Source of the DNA: Roseinatronobacter domitianus
GTDB lineage: Bacteria > Pseudomonadota > Alphaproteobacteria > Rhodobacterales > Rhodobacteraceae
Assembly (NCBI RefSeq): GCF_023336755.1
Contig: NZ_JALZWP010000007.1
Coordinates: 62,001-126,000 of the forward strand
Reading direction: 5' to 3'
DNA: 64,000 nt
Below the pieces are notes generated by a model that saw only the letters and a program-made list of their open reading frames with translations, did no database searches and was not told the origin of the DNA. Each line of letters starts with the position of its first letter. The stretch's first letter is position 1. Of the stretch, positions 54,195-64,000 are shown piece after piece. The position numbers were made by a program, and so were the translations under genes.

Positions 54195-54719
54195 TTACCC
54201 CGAGACGCCGCCAGAGACGACCGTCACGGCGCGGCGGTTGACGTTCCAGCAGCGCGGCTCTGCACACGCCTCGACCGGGCGTTCTTTGCCATAGCTGACA
54301 GTGCGCAGGCGGTTCGCGGCCACGCCTTCGGCAATCAAGAAGCGTTGCACGGTGTCGGCTCTGCGGGCGCCAAGGGCGACGTTATACTCGCGCGTGCCGC
54401 GCTCATCGGCGTGGCCTTCGATCAGAACGGCGAATTGCGGATTGGTCCGCAGCCATGCGGCTTGACCGGTCAGCACGCTGCGGCCTTCGGGCGTCAGGTC
54501 AGAGCTGTCGTCGGCAAAAAACACGCGGTCGCCAATGCGCTGCTGAAAATGCGCGATCGAGCGCGGGTCGCTTGGGTCGCCCAAGCTGCCCGTCGTGATG
54601 CTGGATTCGCCGCCGAACCCGTCAGTGCCGCCGCCGCCAAACATGCCGGGACGGGGGTTGTTACAGGCCGCCAGCGCAAGACCGGCCAGCAGTAGAAGCG
54701 ATTTCGTTGTCAGGTTCAT
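54195..54719 (-). CDS. pal: peptidoglycan-associated lipoprotein
   Basis: Outer-membrane lipoprotein of the Tol-Pal system that grips peptidoglycan. It is 174 residues: signal with lipobox LALAAC, a Gly-rich linker, and the OmpA-like domain (ERGTREYNVALGARRADTV) with the DAP-binding Asp/Arg pair (EGHADERGT). The ATG at 54719 gives the lipoprotein signal; an ATG six codons upstream overlaps the tolB stop. The gene lies between tolB and cpoB. Confidence 0.97.
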   Translation of the reverse strand: MNLTTKSLLLLAGLALAACNNPRPGMFGGGGTDGFGGESSITTGSLGDPSDPRSIAHFQQRIGDRVFFADDSSDLTPEGRSVLTGQAAWLRTNPQFAVLIEGHADERGTREYNVALGARRADTVQRFLIAEGVAANRLRTVSYGKERPVEACAEPRCWNVNRRAVTVVSGGVSG

Positions 54720-54736
54720 GGTGTCTGTCCCAGTCA

Positions 54737-56044
54737 TTATGGTAAAAGCGGGCCCCAGGCCGGATCACTGGCCGGGGAGGAAAGTGGCACGCGACGCAAG
54801 TTGCGCCCAGAGATATCCACCGCGTAAAGCGCCGGGTCGCCGCCCTGCGCTTCGCGGGCGAACATAATTACACGCCCGTTTGGCGCCCATGTTGGCCCTT
54901 CGTCAAGGAAAGATGCCGTGAGCAGGCGTTCTTCCGACCCGTCAGAGCGCATGACGCCGATATGAAAGCGCCCTGCATGGGATTTGGTGAAGGCGATCAT
55001 ATCGCCACGCGGCGACCAGACGGGGGTGGAATAGCGACCCTGGCCAAAGCTGATGCGCTGCGCGTTGCCCCCATTGGCGGGCATGACATAAATCTGGCTG
55101 GTGCCGGAGCGGTCGGATTCGAAGGTAAGCGACCGCCCATCGGGCGAGAAACTGGGCGCCGTGGCAATCGCGGGCGAATTGGTCAGCCGCACCATCTGCC
55201 CGGTGCCAAGCTCCAGCCGAAACAGGTCGGTCGTGCCGCCCATCGCGGCAGAAAATACCAGCGCGCGCCCATCTGGCGAGAAACGCGGCGAGAAGGTCAT
55301 CGCGCCCGGTATTTCGCCCACAAGCTGCGCTTGCCCCGACCGCAAATCCATGAGCGCAATGCGCGGGCTACCGGTTTGGTAGGTGGTATAGACCGCCCGG
55401 TCCCCGGCGGGTGACACGCGCGGTGCGATCACCAGCGACCGCCCATCTGTCAGGGTCCGGATATTCTCGCCATCCTGATCCATGATCGCCAACCGCTTCA
55501 CGCGATTGGTGCGCGGCCCGGATTCGGCCACAAAAACAACGCGGCTGTCGAAATAGCCACCCTCGCCGGTGATCTGGCTATAGACCGCGTCCGAGACTTT
55601 ATGCGCCATGCGCCGCCAATCCTGCGTGCTGCCCGCGAATTGCAGCCCTTGGCCCATCTGCTGGCCTGAAACCACATCGAACAACCGGAATTTTACCGTC
55701 AGCGTGTTGCCGCTGGCGGCCACTGCGCCCACGATCAGGGCTTGGGCATTCACGGCGCGCCAATCGGGATAGGATATGTTCGTGCCGAAACTGGTGATGC
55801 GTGCGATATGGGCCGCAGGGGGCACCTCGCGGAACAGGCCGGTGCTTGACAGGTTGGCCGCGACCACGCGTGAGAGTGCCTCGGCATATTGGCTGCCGCC
55901 GCCATCTTCGGGGACGAAAGCGGGCACTGCGAAAGGCATGGGTTCGATCACCCCTTCGGTGATCTGCAAGCGCAGCGGCTGCGCGCTGGCCGTTGCGACC
56001 AATGCAAAGCAAGCGGCCATAAGGGCGGTGAAAAACCGGGTCAT
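54737..56044 (-). CDS. tolB: Tol-Pal system beta-propeller TolB
   Basis: Periplasmic protein that binds Pal and TolA. It is 435 residues: signal peptide (about 1-21), an N-terminal alpha/beta domain, and a six-bladed propeller whose blades repeat SPDGRxLxFxS (for example [31 protein letters not shown]). It overlaps tolA by ATGA (56041-56044). Confidence 0.98.
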   Translation of the reverse strand: MTRFFTALMAACFALVATASAQPLRLQITEGVIEPMPFAVPAFVPEDGGGSQYAEALSRVVAANLSSTGLFREVPPAAHIARITSFGTNISYPDWRAVNAQALIVGAVAASGNTLTVKFRLFDVVSGQQMGQGLQFAGSTQDWRRMAHKVSDAVYSQITGEGGYFDSRVVFVAESGPRTNRVKRLAIMDQDGENIRTLTDGRSLVIAPRVSPAGDRAVYTTYQTGSPRIALMDLRSGQAQLVGEIPGAMTFSPRFSPDGRALVFSAAMGGTTDLFRLELGTGQMVRLTNSPAIATAPSFSPDGRSLTFESDRSGTSQIYVMPANGGNAQRISFGQGRYSTPVWSPRGDMIAFTKSHAGRFHIGVMRSDGSEERLLTASFLDEGPTWAPNGRVIMFAREAQGGDPALYAVDISGRNLRRVPLSSPASDPAWGPLLP

Positions 56045-57180
56045 CGTAATCGCATCCCTTCGGGGTTGAACGTAATCTCGACATCACGCCAGGCTTCGTA
56101 GCTTTCGGGTGGCAGGCCGTAGCCATTGGCAGAGCTTGCGCAACGGATAATCGCGCGCCGCGCTGCTTCGAAGGCTTGCGAGACGGCTCCCTCTGACCCG
56201 CCAGTGTTGTCGACCATATAGATGGTGCCCTGCTCTGGCATCGCACCCGGTGTCATGGAAAACCCGACAGTCACGGTGACTTGCTGCGCTTCGGTTGAGA
56301 GCGTGCCGATATTCCAGCATTGCTGGATTGCCAGACGCAGGCGGTCGGCTTCCGAGGCGCTGAGGCCGGGTTGCGTGAACGCGCCAATCCCGGCCAGCGA
56401 GTCAGCCAACGCGGCGGCAACAGCATCGGCCACTTCTGTTGCAACATCGGTAGCGGGCTCGGCTTGCGGTTCTGACGCTGGTTCTGGTTCTGGTGCTGGT
56501 TCTGGGTCCGGCGTTTCCGCCACATCGACAGATGGCGTGGGGCGTTCGGGGCGCGTGCGTGGGCGCGGACTGACCAAGGGCGCAGCTGCCGCGCGCTCCA
56601 AACTGTCCGTATCGGTCTCTGTCGCCTCGGTCACGATTTCGGTCGTGGCCTCTGGTGGCGCGGCTTGGTCCTGTTCGGGCAAGACCACGTCGCCCGGCGC
56701 GTCCGCGCTGGTCTGCGGCTGCGCGGTCAGGTCGATGGCCGCATCCTCTGGCGGGGCTTCGGACGGTGAGGGGGCTACGCGATCCACCGGGCGCGGGGCC
56801 GGGCGCTCTGCCGCGCCGGGGTTTGGCGCGGGCGAGAAGATCGCGCCGGTCGACTCCGGCTCTGGCTCTGCTTCTGGCGCAGGGGCAGGCTCTGGCGCGG
56901 GATCAGGTTCCGGCAGCGGCGCGGGCTGCTGAATCTGCTCTGGTTCGGGGGCGGGCGCAGGTTCCGGTTCGGGTGCCGGGTCGGGCGCTTGCGCCCCGCT
57001 TAGCGCCGCGAATTCTTCTGCACTGACCAGCGACACCTCGGCCACCGGCATCGCGCGCTCATGTGAGGGGGCTGCGAACAGGTCGAACAGCAACACCCAG
57101 GCCACAAGGCCCAGGTGCAGCACGGCAGAGGCCTTTTGGCCCGTGTCCATCCGTCCGGCAATGTCGCTCGCTACGCTCAT
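56041..57180 (-). CDS. tolA: cell envelope integrity protein TolA
   Basis: Inner-membrane protein bridging TolQR and Pal/TolB. It is 379 residues with one N-terminal helix (about 16-36) and an unusually Pro/Glu-rich middle of PEP and PAPEPE repeats (about 60-250) in place of the Ala/Lys-rich helix of enteric TolA. A C-terminal TonB-like domain (about 280-379, with [13 protein letters not shown]) follows. Context alone fixes the identity as well as the C-terminal motif. It lies between tolR and tolB. Confidence 0.93.
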   Translation of the reverse strand: MSVASDIAGRMDTGQKASAVLHLGLVAWVLLFDLFAAPSHERAMPVAEVSLVSAEEFAALSGAQAPDPAPEPEPAPAPEPEQIQQPAPLPEPDPAPEPAPAPEAEPEPESTGAIFSPAPNPGAAERPAPRPVDRVAPSPSEAPPEDAAIDLTAQPQTSADAPGDVVLPEQDQAAPPEATTEIVTEATETDTDSLERAAAAPLVSPRPRTRPERPTPSVDVAETPDPEPAPEPEPASEPQAEPATDVATEVADAVAAALADSLAGIGAFTQPGLSASEADRLRLAIQQCWNIGTLSTEAQQVTVTVGFSMTPGAMPEQGTIYMVDNTGGSEGAVSQAFEAARRAIIRCASSANGYGLPPESYEAWRDVEITFNPEGMRLR

Positions 57181-57195
57181 GGCGGCAAATGGCCC

Positions 57196-57666
57196 CTAGT
57201 TGCCTTGGCCGTCGAATCGCGGGCCACCCTGTTCCGTGACCAGCCCGATATCGTTGAACCCACCTGCATTCAGCGCGCCCATAATTTGCACCACCCGCTC
57301 ATACGGGATGGACCCGTCAGCGCGCAAAAACACTTTGCGGTTCGTGCGTTGTTCGGCAATGGCGCGCAGGCGGGTAATCAGGTCATCCTGCCCGATTTCC
57401 GTGCTCATCAACAACACTTGCCCCTCGGCGGTCAGGGTGATGGACAAGGGTTCTTCCTGCTCGGCCGGCAGCGCGCCCGCCGAGGTGCGCGGCAGTTCGA
57501 CCGGGACACCCACGGTCAGCATTGGGGCTGCGACCATGAAGATAATCAACAGCACAAGCATGACATCGACAAACGGCGTGACGTTGATTTCCGACATCCG
57601 GCCCGTGCGTGCGCGCCGCCCGCGCCGCCCCCCGCCTTTGGATTTTCCCATAACCTGCGCACCCAT
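57196..57666 (-). CDS. tolR: Tol-Pal system protein TolR
   Basis: ExbD-like motor subunit. It is 156 residues with a basic N terminus (GGGRRGRRARTGR), a membrane helix MSEINVTPFVDVMLVLLI containing the essential Asp, and a periplasmic domain. It starts 2 bp after the tolQ stop. An ATG at 57651 is a weaker alternative start. The Asp here contrasts with the Asn of the second exbD in the B12 operon. Confidence 0.97.
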   Translation of the reverse strand: MGAQVMGKSKGGGRRGRRARTGRMSEINVTPFVDVMLVLLIIFMVAAPMLTVGVPVELPRTSAGALPAEQEEPLSITLTAEGQVLLMSTEIGQDDLITRLRAIAEQRTNRKVFLRADGSIPYERVVQIMGALNAGGFNDIGLVTEQGGPRFDGQGN

Positions 57667-57668
57667 GG

Positions 57669-58367
57669 TCAGGCAGCGTCCAACTGGCGCGACAGGATGG
57701 TGTTGAACTCGTCTGCGAAGGCTTCGTATCCTGACAGGATCTCGTCGCTGTCATCGCTTAGCTTGTTGTAAAAGATCGTCGCGGGGATCGCAGCCAAAAG
57801 CCCCAGCCCCGTGGCCAGCAGTGCCTCGGCAATGCCGGGGGCGACGACAGCGAGGTTGGTGGATTGCGCGAGCGCAATTTCCTCGAACGCGTATTTGATC
57901 CCCCAGACCGTGCCGAACAGGCCGATGAACGGGCTGGCCGACCCGACAGATGCCAGAAACGTCAAGCCGCGCGTCAGATCGCGCCCTTCGCGCGCGATGG
58001 CCACGTCCATGGACCGGTCAATCCGCGCCACCGCACCGGGAATAAGCGCCCCGTCAGAGCGGTGCGACCGCCGCCATTCGGCCATACCCGCGGCGAACAC
58101 ACGTTCCGGTGGGCTGGCCGGGTTCGGCCCGATCTGGTCGAATAACTGGTCCAGCGGTTCGCCCGACCAAAAGGCCGCATCGAACGCCTCTGCCTCGGCC
58201 CGTGCCTGCCGGTAGCGTATGTGTTTCTGGATGATGATCGCCCAAGACCAGAAGGACGCGACGATCAGAGAGATCATCACCAGCTTCACGGTCAGCGTGG
58301 CGCGGGCGAAAAGCGCAAGCAGCGAGAAATCAATATCCTGCGCGGCGGTTAGTGTGGTCGGGTCCAT
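57669..58367 (-). CDS. tolQ: Tol-Pal system protein TolQ
   Basis: Proton-channel subunit of the Tol motor. It is 232 residues with three membrane helices: TLTVKLVMISLIVASFWSW near the N terminus, then ASVGSASPFIGLFGTVWGI and LLATGLGLLAAIPATIFYN, the MotA/TolQ/ExbB signature. The ATG at 58367 starts MDPTTL; the upstream frame is leader. It is the first gene of the tol unit after ybgC. Confidence 0.97.
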   Translation of the reverse strand: MDPTTLTAAQDIDFSLLALFARATLTVKLVMISLIVASFWSWAIIIQKHIRYRQARAEAEAFDAAFWSGEPLDQLFDQIGPNPASPPERVFAAGMAEWRRSHRSDGALIPGAVARIDRSMDVAIAREGRDLTRGLTFLASVGSASPFIGLFGTVWGIKYAFEEIALAQSTNLAVVAPGIAEALLATGLGLLAAIPATIFYNKLSDDSDEILSGYEAFADEFNTILSRQLDAA

Positions 58368-58471
58368 GGTCCTGCTCGGGTTTGGGGGCCGCATCTGACG
58401 GCGGCTTTGCGCCAGACCATACAGCAAGACAAGCGGTCTACCAACACGATGGCGTTATACCATGGGTTTAT

Positions 58472-58882
58472 TCAGGACCTTTCCGGCGGATTTTTACCGA
58501 AATGCACCGTCAGGCTGTCGGGCAGGGGGATCGGGCGGCCCGCATGATTGATGCAGACGAGTGTGACCTCGGCCTCGAACAGCAGCTTGTCGCCGCGCAA
58601 CACAGCCTGCTGCAACACCAGCCGCGCGCCAGAATGGCGAAGGTAGCGGGTCTGCACATCCAGCAGGTCGTCAAAGACGGCAGGCGCGCGGTAATCCGCG
58701 ACCACCCGGCGCACGGCAAATACGCCACCGCCTGTCGCCTTCAGCCGCGCTTGGTCCACCCCCATTTCGCGCACCCATTCCGAGCGCCCCCGCTCGATGA
58801 ATTTCAGGTAATTGGCGTAATAGACGATCCCGGCCAGGTCGGTATCCTCATAGTAAACGCGGATTTGCAGGGTGTGGGTCAT
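58472..58882 (-). CDS. ybgC: tol-pal-associated acyl-CoA thioesterase
   Basis: A 136-residue hot-dog-fold thioesterase of the YbgC/4HBT group. The motif YEDTDLAGIVYYANYLKFIERGR has the catalytic Asp. It precedes tolQ by 104 bp, the usual position. Its role in envelope lipid metabolism is not settled in the family. The ATG at 58882 gives the normal length; the frame is open further upstream. Confidence 0.96.
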   Translation of the reverse strand: MTHTLQIRVYYEDTDLAGIVYYANYLKFIERGRSEWVREMGVDQARLKATGGGVFAVRRVVADYRAPAVFDDLLDVQTRYLRHSGARLVLQQAVLRGDKLLFEAEVTLVCINHAGRPIPLPDSLTVHFGKNPPERS

Positions 58883-59002
58883 GGCGGGCCTAAGGTCTGG
58901 GCTGCAACGCCGCGTAACCCCAAGCGCATGGCCAAGCAAGGGGTTGTGAGCGGATAGAGGCTGCATATGTGAAAGGCTGATCCACCCAAATGGAGGCAAA
59001 TC

Positions 59003-59680
59003 ATGTCTGACCGCAAGACCCTGCTTATCACCGGCGCATCCAGTGGGATTGGTGCGGCTACGGCCCGCGCTGCCGTTTCTGCTGGCTGGAACGTGACCCT
59101 GTTCGCGCGCAGCGCGGGCAAGCTGGACGCGTTGCAAGCAGAGCTTGGTGACGCCGCGCTGGCGGTTGTGGGGGACGCCACGCATCTGTTGGCGCAAGAA
59201 GATGTCGTCGCCCGGACGGTGGAACAATTTGGCAGGCTGGATGCGGTGTTCGCGAATGCCGGGGTTGGTCTGGATGTGCCCGGCACCGAAGCGGGTGATC
59301 CGGACGAATGGCGCGCGATGATTGACCTGAATATCATGGCGCTGCTCTACACCGCGCGCGCGGCATTGCCCGAATTGCGCAAGACGAAAGGCCACCTTCT
59401 GTTAACGGGGTCAATGGCCGGGAAAGTGCATTTGCCGGGGTCCATTTACGGCGCCAGCAAATGGTTTGTACACGGCTATGCGGGCAACATGGCGCAAGAA
59501 ATGCGTGAATGGGGCGGGCGTTGCACGCTGATCGCACCGGGCATGGTAGACACGCCATTCTTCGAGGAACCCAAGCCCGACAAACTGAAGCCAGAGGATA
59601 TTGCCGAAGCTGTGATGTTCGCCTTGACCCAGCCTGAGCGTGCCAGCGTGTTAGAGATCGCCGTGATGCCGCGCGACTGA
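59003..59680 (+). CDS. SDR-family oxidoreductase
   Basis: A 225-residue classical short-chain dehydrogenase/reductase. The NAD(P) loop is TGASSGIG, ANAG is present (VFANAGVG), the catalytic Ser is in GSMAG and the YxxxK pair is YGASK. The C terminus resembles the YdfG/serine-dehydrogenase-like subgroup; the substrate is unknown. The ATG follows GGAGG. It is convergent with the 59683-60306 gene, 2 bp apart. Confidence 0.93.
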   Translation: MSDRKTLLITGASSGIGAATARAAVSAGWNVTLFARSAGKLDALQAELGDAALAVVGDATHLLAQEDVVARTVEQFGRLDAVFANAGVGLDVPGTEAGDPDEWRAMIDLNIMALLYTARAALPELRKTKGHLLLTGSMAGKVHLPGSIYGASKWFVHGYAGNMAQEMREWGGRCTLIAPGMVDTPFFEEPKPDKLKPEDIAEAVMFALTQPERASVLEIAVMPRD

Positions 59681-59682
59681 AC

Positions 59683-60306
59683 TTACTGAATATCCCCCAT
59701 CCGTGCTGCCAACCGCAGCGCATGGGCGGGGTCTGTGGCGACGGCGGGTAGCACCGGCGCGTAAGCCGCGCGGATCAGTGCTCCGATTTCTGGGCGCAAA
59801 ATGGTTGTGCCATTCGCCGTGGCCAAAGCCGATCGGTCGGTGAAGGCCATGTCGGACCACAGCAAGATCACCTGCACGGCTTGGCTCAGCGCCAAGGTTT
59901 CGGCGGGCACATCCGACAGCGCGTCATCCATCCGAATGAATACGAAGGCCGCGCGGATCGCGTTGGCCTCGTCAAAGCGAAACACGCGGTATTGGTTGGC
60001 CCCCGCCGCTTGCAGCCGCGCAACCAATGGTTTCAACCCCTCGACCAGCCGGTCTAGATTGGGCACCTCCAGCAGTTCCTCCCAATCGCGGAAAAAGAAT
60101 ACCATCAGGTTTGCGCCCAATTCTGGGTCTGTCTCTGCCATTCTGTGGTTGGCAAGGGTCACAACTGCCTCTATCGCGCCTTTCACCGTTTGCAGCGTTG
60201 CATCTTCCACGCCGAACACCACGGGCACGATGGGGCGGCCCCAACGCGCGCACAGGAATTGTCCGTCCGCGCGTGTGAACAATCCGGTAATTTCTGCTGC
60301 ATTCAT
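59683..60306 (-). CDS. uncharacterised conserved-looking protein
   Basis: A 207-residue soluble protein with mixed alpha/beta character (FTRADGQFLCARWGRPIVPVVFG, LMVFFFRDWEELLEVP, VQVILLWSDMAF). There is no signal peptide, membrane segment or recognised catalytic motif. The ATG at 60306 follows GGAAAGG. The codon and amino-acid use is like its neighbours. It is convergent with the SDR gene and divergent from the Sel1 gene, so it stands alone. Confidence 0.75.
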   Translation of the reverse strand: MNAAEITGLFTRADGQFLCARWGRPIVPVVFGVEDATLQTVKGAIEAVVTLANHRMAETDPELGANLMVFFFRDWEELLEVPNLDRLVEGLKPLVARLQAAGANQYRVFRFDEANAIRAAFVFIRMDDALSDVPAETLALSQAVQVILLWSDMAFTDRSALATANGTTILRPEIGALIRAAYAPVLPAVATDPAHALRLAARMGDIQ

Positions 60307-60369
60307 GGGCATTCCTTTCCGCGCCTGAAATAAGCGGCACAACCCTCACGCGCAACCTGTTACAAAGAC

Positions 60370-60398
60370 GTGACACCGGCAGGCGCGCGCCCTATAGC
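60370..60398 (+). promoter_or_regulatory. putative sigma-70 promoter of the Sel1 gene
   Basis: GTGACA at 60370-60375 and TATAGC at 60393-60398 are 17 bp apart, with the Sel1 ATG 25 bp downstream. The -10 sequence equals the one proposed for argH. Confidence 0.45.
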
Positions 60399-60422
60399 GT
60401 GGCAAAATTTAAGAGGGCGATC

Positions 60423-61277
60423 ATGCGCTTTGCGTGGATTATCGGAGTGTTCTGTCTGGCTTGCGGCCCGGCGCAGGCGCAATTGCGTGCCGCCGACGGT
60501 CTGGCCGCACTGGAAGCGGGTGATGCGGTTCAAGCGCGCGCCATCTGGCAACCCTTGGCCGAGCGCGGCGATGTTCTGGCGCAACATAACCTTGGTGTGC
60601 TGGCCCTGCGTGACGGGACAGATGCGATCCGTTGGTTCACCGCAGCCGCAGAGGCGGGGCATTTGCCTGCGCAGACCGCGCTTGCCGGGCTTTTGGCGGA
60701 CCAGCAAGATTGGAACGGCGCGGCCCGCTGGTATGTGGCGGCGGCAGAGCAAGGTGATGCGGGCGCAGCTCATAGTGTTGGCGTCCTGCATGATCGGGGG
60801 CTTCTGGGCGACAGCGCACGCGGGCAGGCGGGGCGCTGGTTTCGGCAGGCGGCGGAAGCGGGGTATGTGCCCGCGCAATTCGCTTTGGGCGCGCTTTTGG
60901 CCGAAGCAGGGGCGCCCGAAGCAACAAGGTGGTTCGCGCAGGCTGCCGAAGCCGGTCATGTGGAAGCGCAGTTCAACCATGCGCGGGGGCTTGCCGCGAC
61001 TGACCCGGCTGCGGCGCGCGACTGGTATGCGCGTGCCGGCGCCTCTGGCTTCGGCGCGGCCAGCTATAATCTGGCGCTGATGCACGCACGCGGGCAGGGC
61101 GGGCCAGAGAGTTTTCGCGCAGCACTCGCTTGGTCCTTGGTCGCGCAGGAACAAGGCTTTGTTCAGGCCGCAACGCTTGCAACTGCATTGCTTGATGTGA
61201 TGCCCTCAGAGTCGGAAACGGCGGCCCGAGCAATGACAGCGCAATGCCTCGCCGATCCGATGGCCTGTCCGCGTTGA
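60423..61277 (+). CDS. secreted Sel1-repeat protein
   Basis: A 284-residue protein with a signal peptide (about 1-18, ending AQAQ) and six or so Sel1-like repeats of about 36 residues (for example QHNLGVLALRDG, AIRWFTAAAEAGHLPAQ, RWFRQAAEAGYVPAQFALGALLAEAG). It is probably periplasmic and mediates protein contacts. The ATG at 60423 follows GAGGG. The partner is unknown. Confidence 0.88.
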   Translation: MRFAWIIGVFCLACGPAQAQLRAADGLAALEAGDAVQARAIWQPLAERGDVLAQHNLGVLALRDGTDAIRWFTAAAEAGHLPAQTALAGLLADQQDWNGAARWYVAAAEQGDAGAAHSVGVLHDRGLLGDSARGQAGRWFRQAAEAGYVPAQFALGALLAEAGAPEATRWFAQAAEAGHVEAQFNHARGLAATDPAAARDWYARAGASGFGAASYNLALMHARGQGGPESFRAALAWSLVAQEQGFVQAATLATALLDVMPSESETAARAMTAQCLADPMACPR

Positions 61278-61297
61278 GCGCAAATACCTGCGGGCAA

Positions 61298-61312
61298 TTA
61301 ACGCCCTGTTAA
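61298..61312 (+). promoter_or_regulatory. CtrA-type full binding site upstream of the lipoprotein gene
   Basis: TTAAC, five bases, GTTAA: a TTAA-N7-TTAA site that also matches the extended TTAAC-N5-GTTAAC form. It ends 24 bp before the lipoprotein ATG at 61337 and lies 20 bp after the Sel1 stop, in the only gap before the lipoprotein gene. Binding is inferred. Confidence 0.55.
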
Positions 61313-61336
61313 CCGATTCGCAGCCACATAGGTGGG

Positions 61337-61642
61337 ATGCGATATATCGTCCCGCTCCTAATTGTTCTGGCCGCCTGCGACAGCCCGTCCCCGCTCCTTG
61401 GGCAGGCTGAACCAATACGGCTGCAACGCGCGGGCTATGATATTACCGTCTGGCGTGCCGGCGACCGTGTCGAGGCGATTCGCCACGGAATGGCGCGGCG
61501 TGCGGATAAGGCACAATTGCGGGGCGTATTGATGCAGGCCATGCAGGATGCCACGGGGTGTGATTTGCGGGAAAACTCTGTCGAAGGGGATATCGGAGTG
61601 CTGCGCGCCCGGCTTTCGACCTGCTTTGCGCCAGATCAATGA
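61337..61642 (+). CDS. small lipoprotein with a CtrA-type site upstream
   Basis: A 101-residue predicted lipoprotein. The signal (MRYIVPLLIVLAAC) ends in the lipobox LAAC, followed by Asp at +2, which in enteric bacteria favours the inner membrane. The mature part has two later Cys residues (ATGCDLRE, LSTCFAP), possibly a disulfide. The ATG follows AGGTGGG. A CtrA-type site lies just upstream. Function is unknown. Confidence 0.8.
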   Translation: MRYIVPLLIVLAACDSPSPLLGQAEPIRLQRAGYDITVWRAGDRVEAIRHGMARRADKAQLRGVLMQAMQDATGCDLRENSVEGDIGVLRARLSTCFAPDQ

Positions 61643-61700
61643 CGAGTTGGTGGCCCGCCAATATGATCTTCTTGAGTTTCATAAACCGAGGAGTGTTGTC

Positions 61701-61898
61701 ATGTTTCGCCTATTTCCGCTTATCTTCAGCATTGCCGGGGCAACCTGTGCCGGGATCGGCGTGGTGGTCGCGCTGGTGATCGGGCAAGACACGCTCAACC
61801 CGATCTTGGCGTGGGCTGCTGCTGGTGGGGTTGTCGGGATTGTAGCCAGTTGGGTTATCGCCAAAATGATCTTGGCGAATGAAACGGCCAAGCCCTAG
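61701..61898 (+). CDS. small two-helix membrane protein
   Basis: A 65-residue protein with two hydrophobic helices (about 7-27 and 34-57). The ATG at 61701 follows GAGGAG by seven bases. It comes 58 bp after the lipoprotein gene on the same strand and may be co-transcribed. The 3' end overlaps the convergent hydrolase by 4 bp. No family recognised. Confidence 0.7.
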   Translation: MFRLFPLIFSIAGATCAGIGVVVALVIGQDTLNPILAWAAAGGVVGIVASWVIAKMILANETAKP

Positions 61899-62661
61899 TC
61901 GAACCAAGCGCGCGCCGTCTGCTCGAAGGCGCGCGGCTCTTCTGCATGCAGCCAATGGCCTGCATTCGGAATTTTGGCAAATTTTGCATTCGGAAACAGA
62001 GCTTTAATTGCGGGCCGATGCTCGGGCAGAACGTAATCCGATTTGGCACCGCTCAGAAACAGGGTAGGGCGGTTGAACTCGCCCTGCACTGAACCGGGCC
62101 AAGCCGTGATCTTGTCCATTTCGCGATCAAGCACGTCCAGATTCAACCGCCAGCGCGGTGGAGTTGACCGAAGGTCAAGCGATTGAAGCAAAAAGGCCCG
62201 CACGCCGGGATCTGTTACATTTTCGGCGAGTGCTGCATCGGCATCAGAGCGCGCGCTGAACGACGCCGGATCAAGCCGCGACATCGCTGCAATAAGGTGG
62301 CTTTGGCTATGTGTATAGGCAACCGGTGCAATATCCGCGACCAGCAAGCGGTTGACCAGATCGGGCCGGGCAAGTGCCAGCATCATGGCGGCCTTGCCAC
62401 CCATGGAATGGCCCAGCACATCCATCGGCGCGCCTTGTGCGCCGACCACGTTTGCCAGATCGGCAGCCATCGCGGGGTAGTCATGGCCTTCGGCCCATGG
62501 GCTGGACCCATGGTTCCGCATATCCACCGCGATCACTTGCCGGTCATTCGACAGGCGTTTGGCAAGCGCGCCCCAATTGCGGGCCGAACCGAACAGGCCA
62601 TGCACGATCAGCAGGGGCGGAGCCGCCCCTGCCGCGCCGTAACTGTCCTGCGCAAGCTGCA

Positions 62662-62662
<1 letters not shown>
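61895..62662 (-). CDS. alpha/beta-fold hydrolase (YbfF-like esterase)
   Basis: A 255-residue hydrolase. LIVHGLFGSARNWGALAK holds the oxyanion-hole HG motif, the nucleophile Ser is in GHSMGGKAAM, and the His of the triad is in PNAGHWLH near the C terminus. It closely resembles YbfF, an acyl-CoA/ester hydrolase. The start ATG shares a base with the glyA stop (TGATG), so it is coupled to glyA. Confidence 0.9.
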
Positions 62663-63957
<1,295 letters not shown>

Positions 63958-64000
63958 TGCGGCCTCCGGCAAAGGGGTTGGGTGCCGTTCATCTAGAGCA

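Noticed and set aside
58944-58956. TTGTGAGCGGATA, identical to 13 bases of the E. coli lac operator, between ybgC and the SDR gene
   Set aside because: Only about half of an operator, with no symmetric partner and no LacI-type gene in the window; most likely chance.

Overview
The window is gene-dense chromosomal DNA (high GC, about 60% by eye, not counted) from an alphaproteobacterium, most likely of the order Rhodobacterales (Roseobacter/Rhodobacter type). Supporting signs are the order ubiB-ubiE / mutM / enoyl-CoA hydratase / rpsT / dnaA / dnaN / recF, the block ybgC-tolQRAB-pal-cpoB-tilS-ftsH, a Hint-domain protein, DUF2834, DUF2842 and TIGR02302-type proteins, a small H-NS protein with a TWTGRGRKP tail, and CtrA-type sites (TTAA-N7-TTAA). 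I see no tRNA, rRNA, insertion sequence, prophage or CRISPR array. Positions 1-180 hold no gene I can support.

Layout. 0.2-7 kb: an EAL phosphodiesterase (-) diverges from argH-lipoprotein-DUF2834-lysA-TIGR02302 (+). 7-12.4 kb: a DUF115/GT42-like unknown, a Hint protein, and a LuxR-type response regulator with its large hybrid sensor kinase. 12.5-18 kb: map, then on the minus strand AEC transporter, fghA, HAD phosphatase, ornithine cyclodeaminase-like protein, H-NS and YihY. 18-26 kb: a TetR regulator, GDPD-ridA-pyrG-secG (-), purA-DUF2842 (+), and a 792-residue acidic low-complexity protein (-). 26.3-34.6 kb: thiamine diphosphokinase, then a cobalamin riboswitch followed by nine contiguous genes, btuB-btuF-btuC-btuD-cbiZ-exbB-exbD-exbD2-tonB. 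34.6-34.75 kb: a nested inverted-repeat element. 34.75-44.4 kb: ubiquinone genes, mutM, enoyl-CoA hydratase, rpsT, dnaA-dnaN-recF, VOC and LysE genes. 44.4-50.1 kb: a 1346-residue protein with two glycosyltransferase-like domains, two sulfotransferase-like genes and a small unknown gene. 50.2-58.9 kb: ftsH, tilS and the Tol-Pal system. 59-64 kb: SDR, unknown, Sel1-repeat, lipoprotein and small membrane genes, an alpha/beta hydrolase and glyA.

Most distinctive parts. The B12 operon appears to carry its own outer-membrane receptor, periplasmic binding protein, ABC importer, cobinamide-salvage amidohydrolase and energising TonB complex behind one riboswitch. Its second ExbD has Asn where ExbD/TolR proteins have the essential membrane Asp. 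The glycosyltransferase/sulfotransferase cluster looks like a surface-glycan module that I cannot match to a described system. Two CtrA-type full sites sit upstream of an EAL gene and a small lipoprotein gene. All assignments come from reading motifs and gene order; no database search was run.
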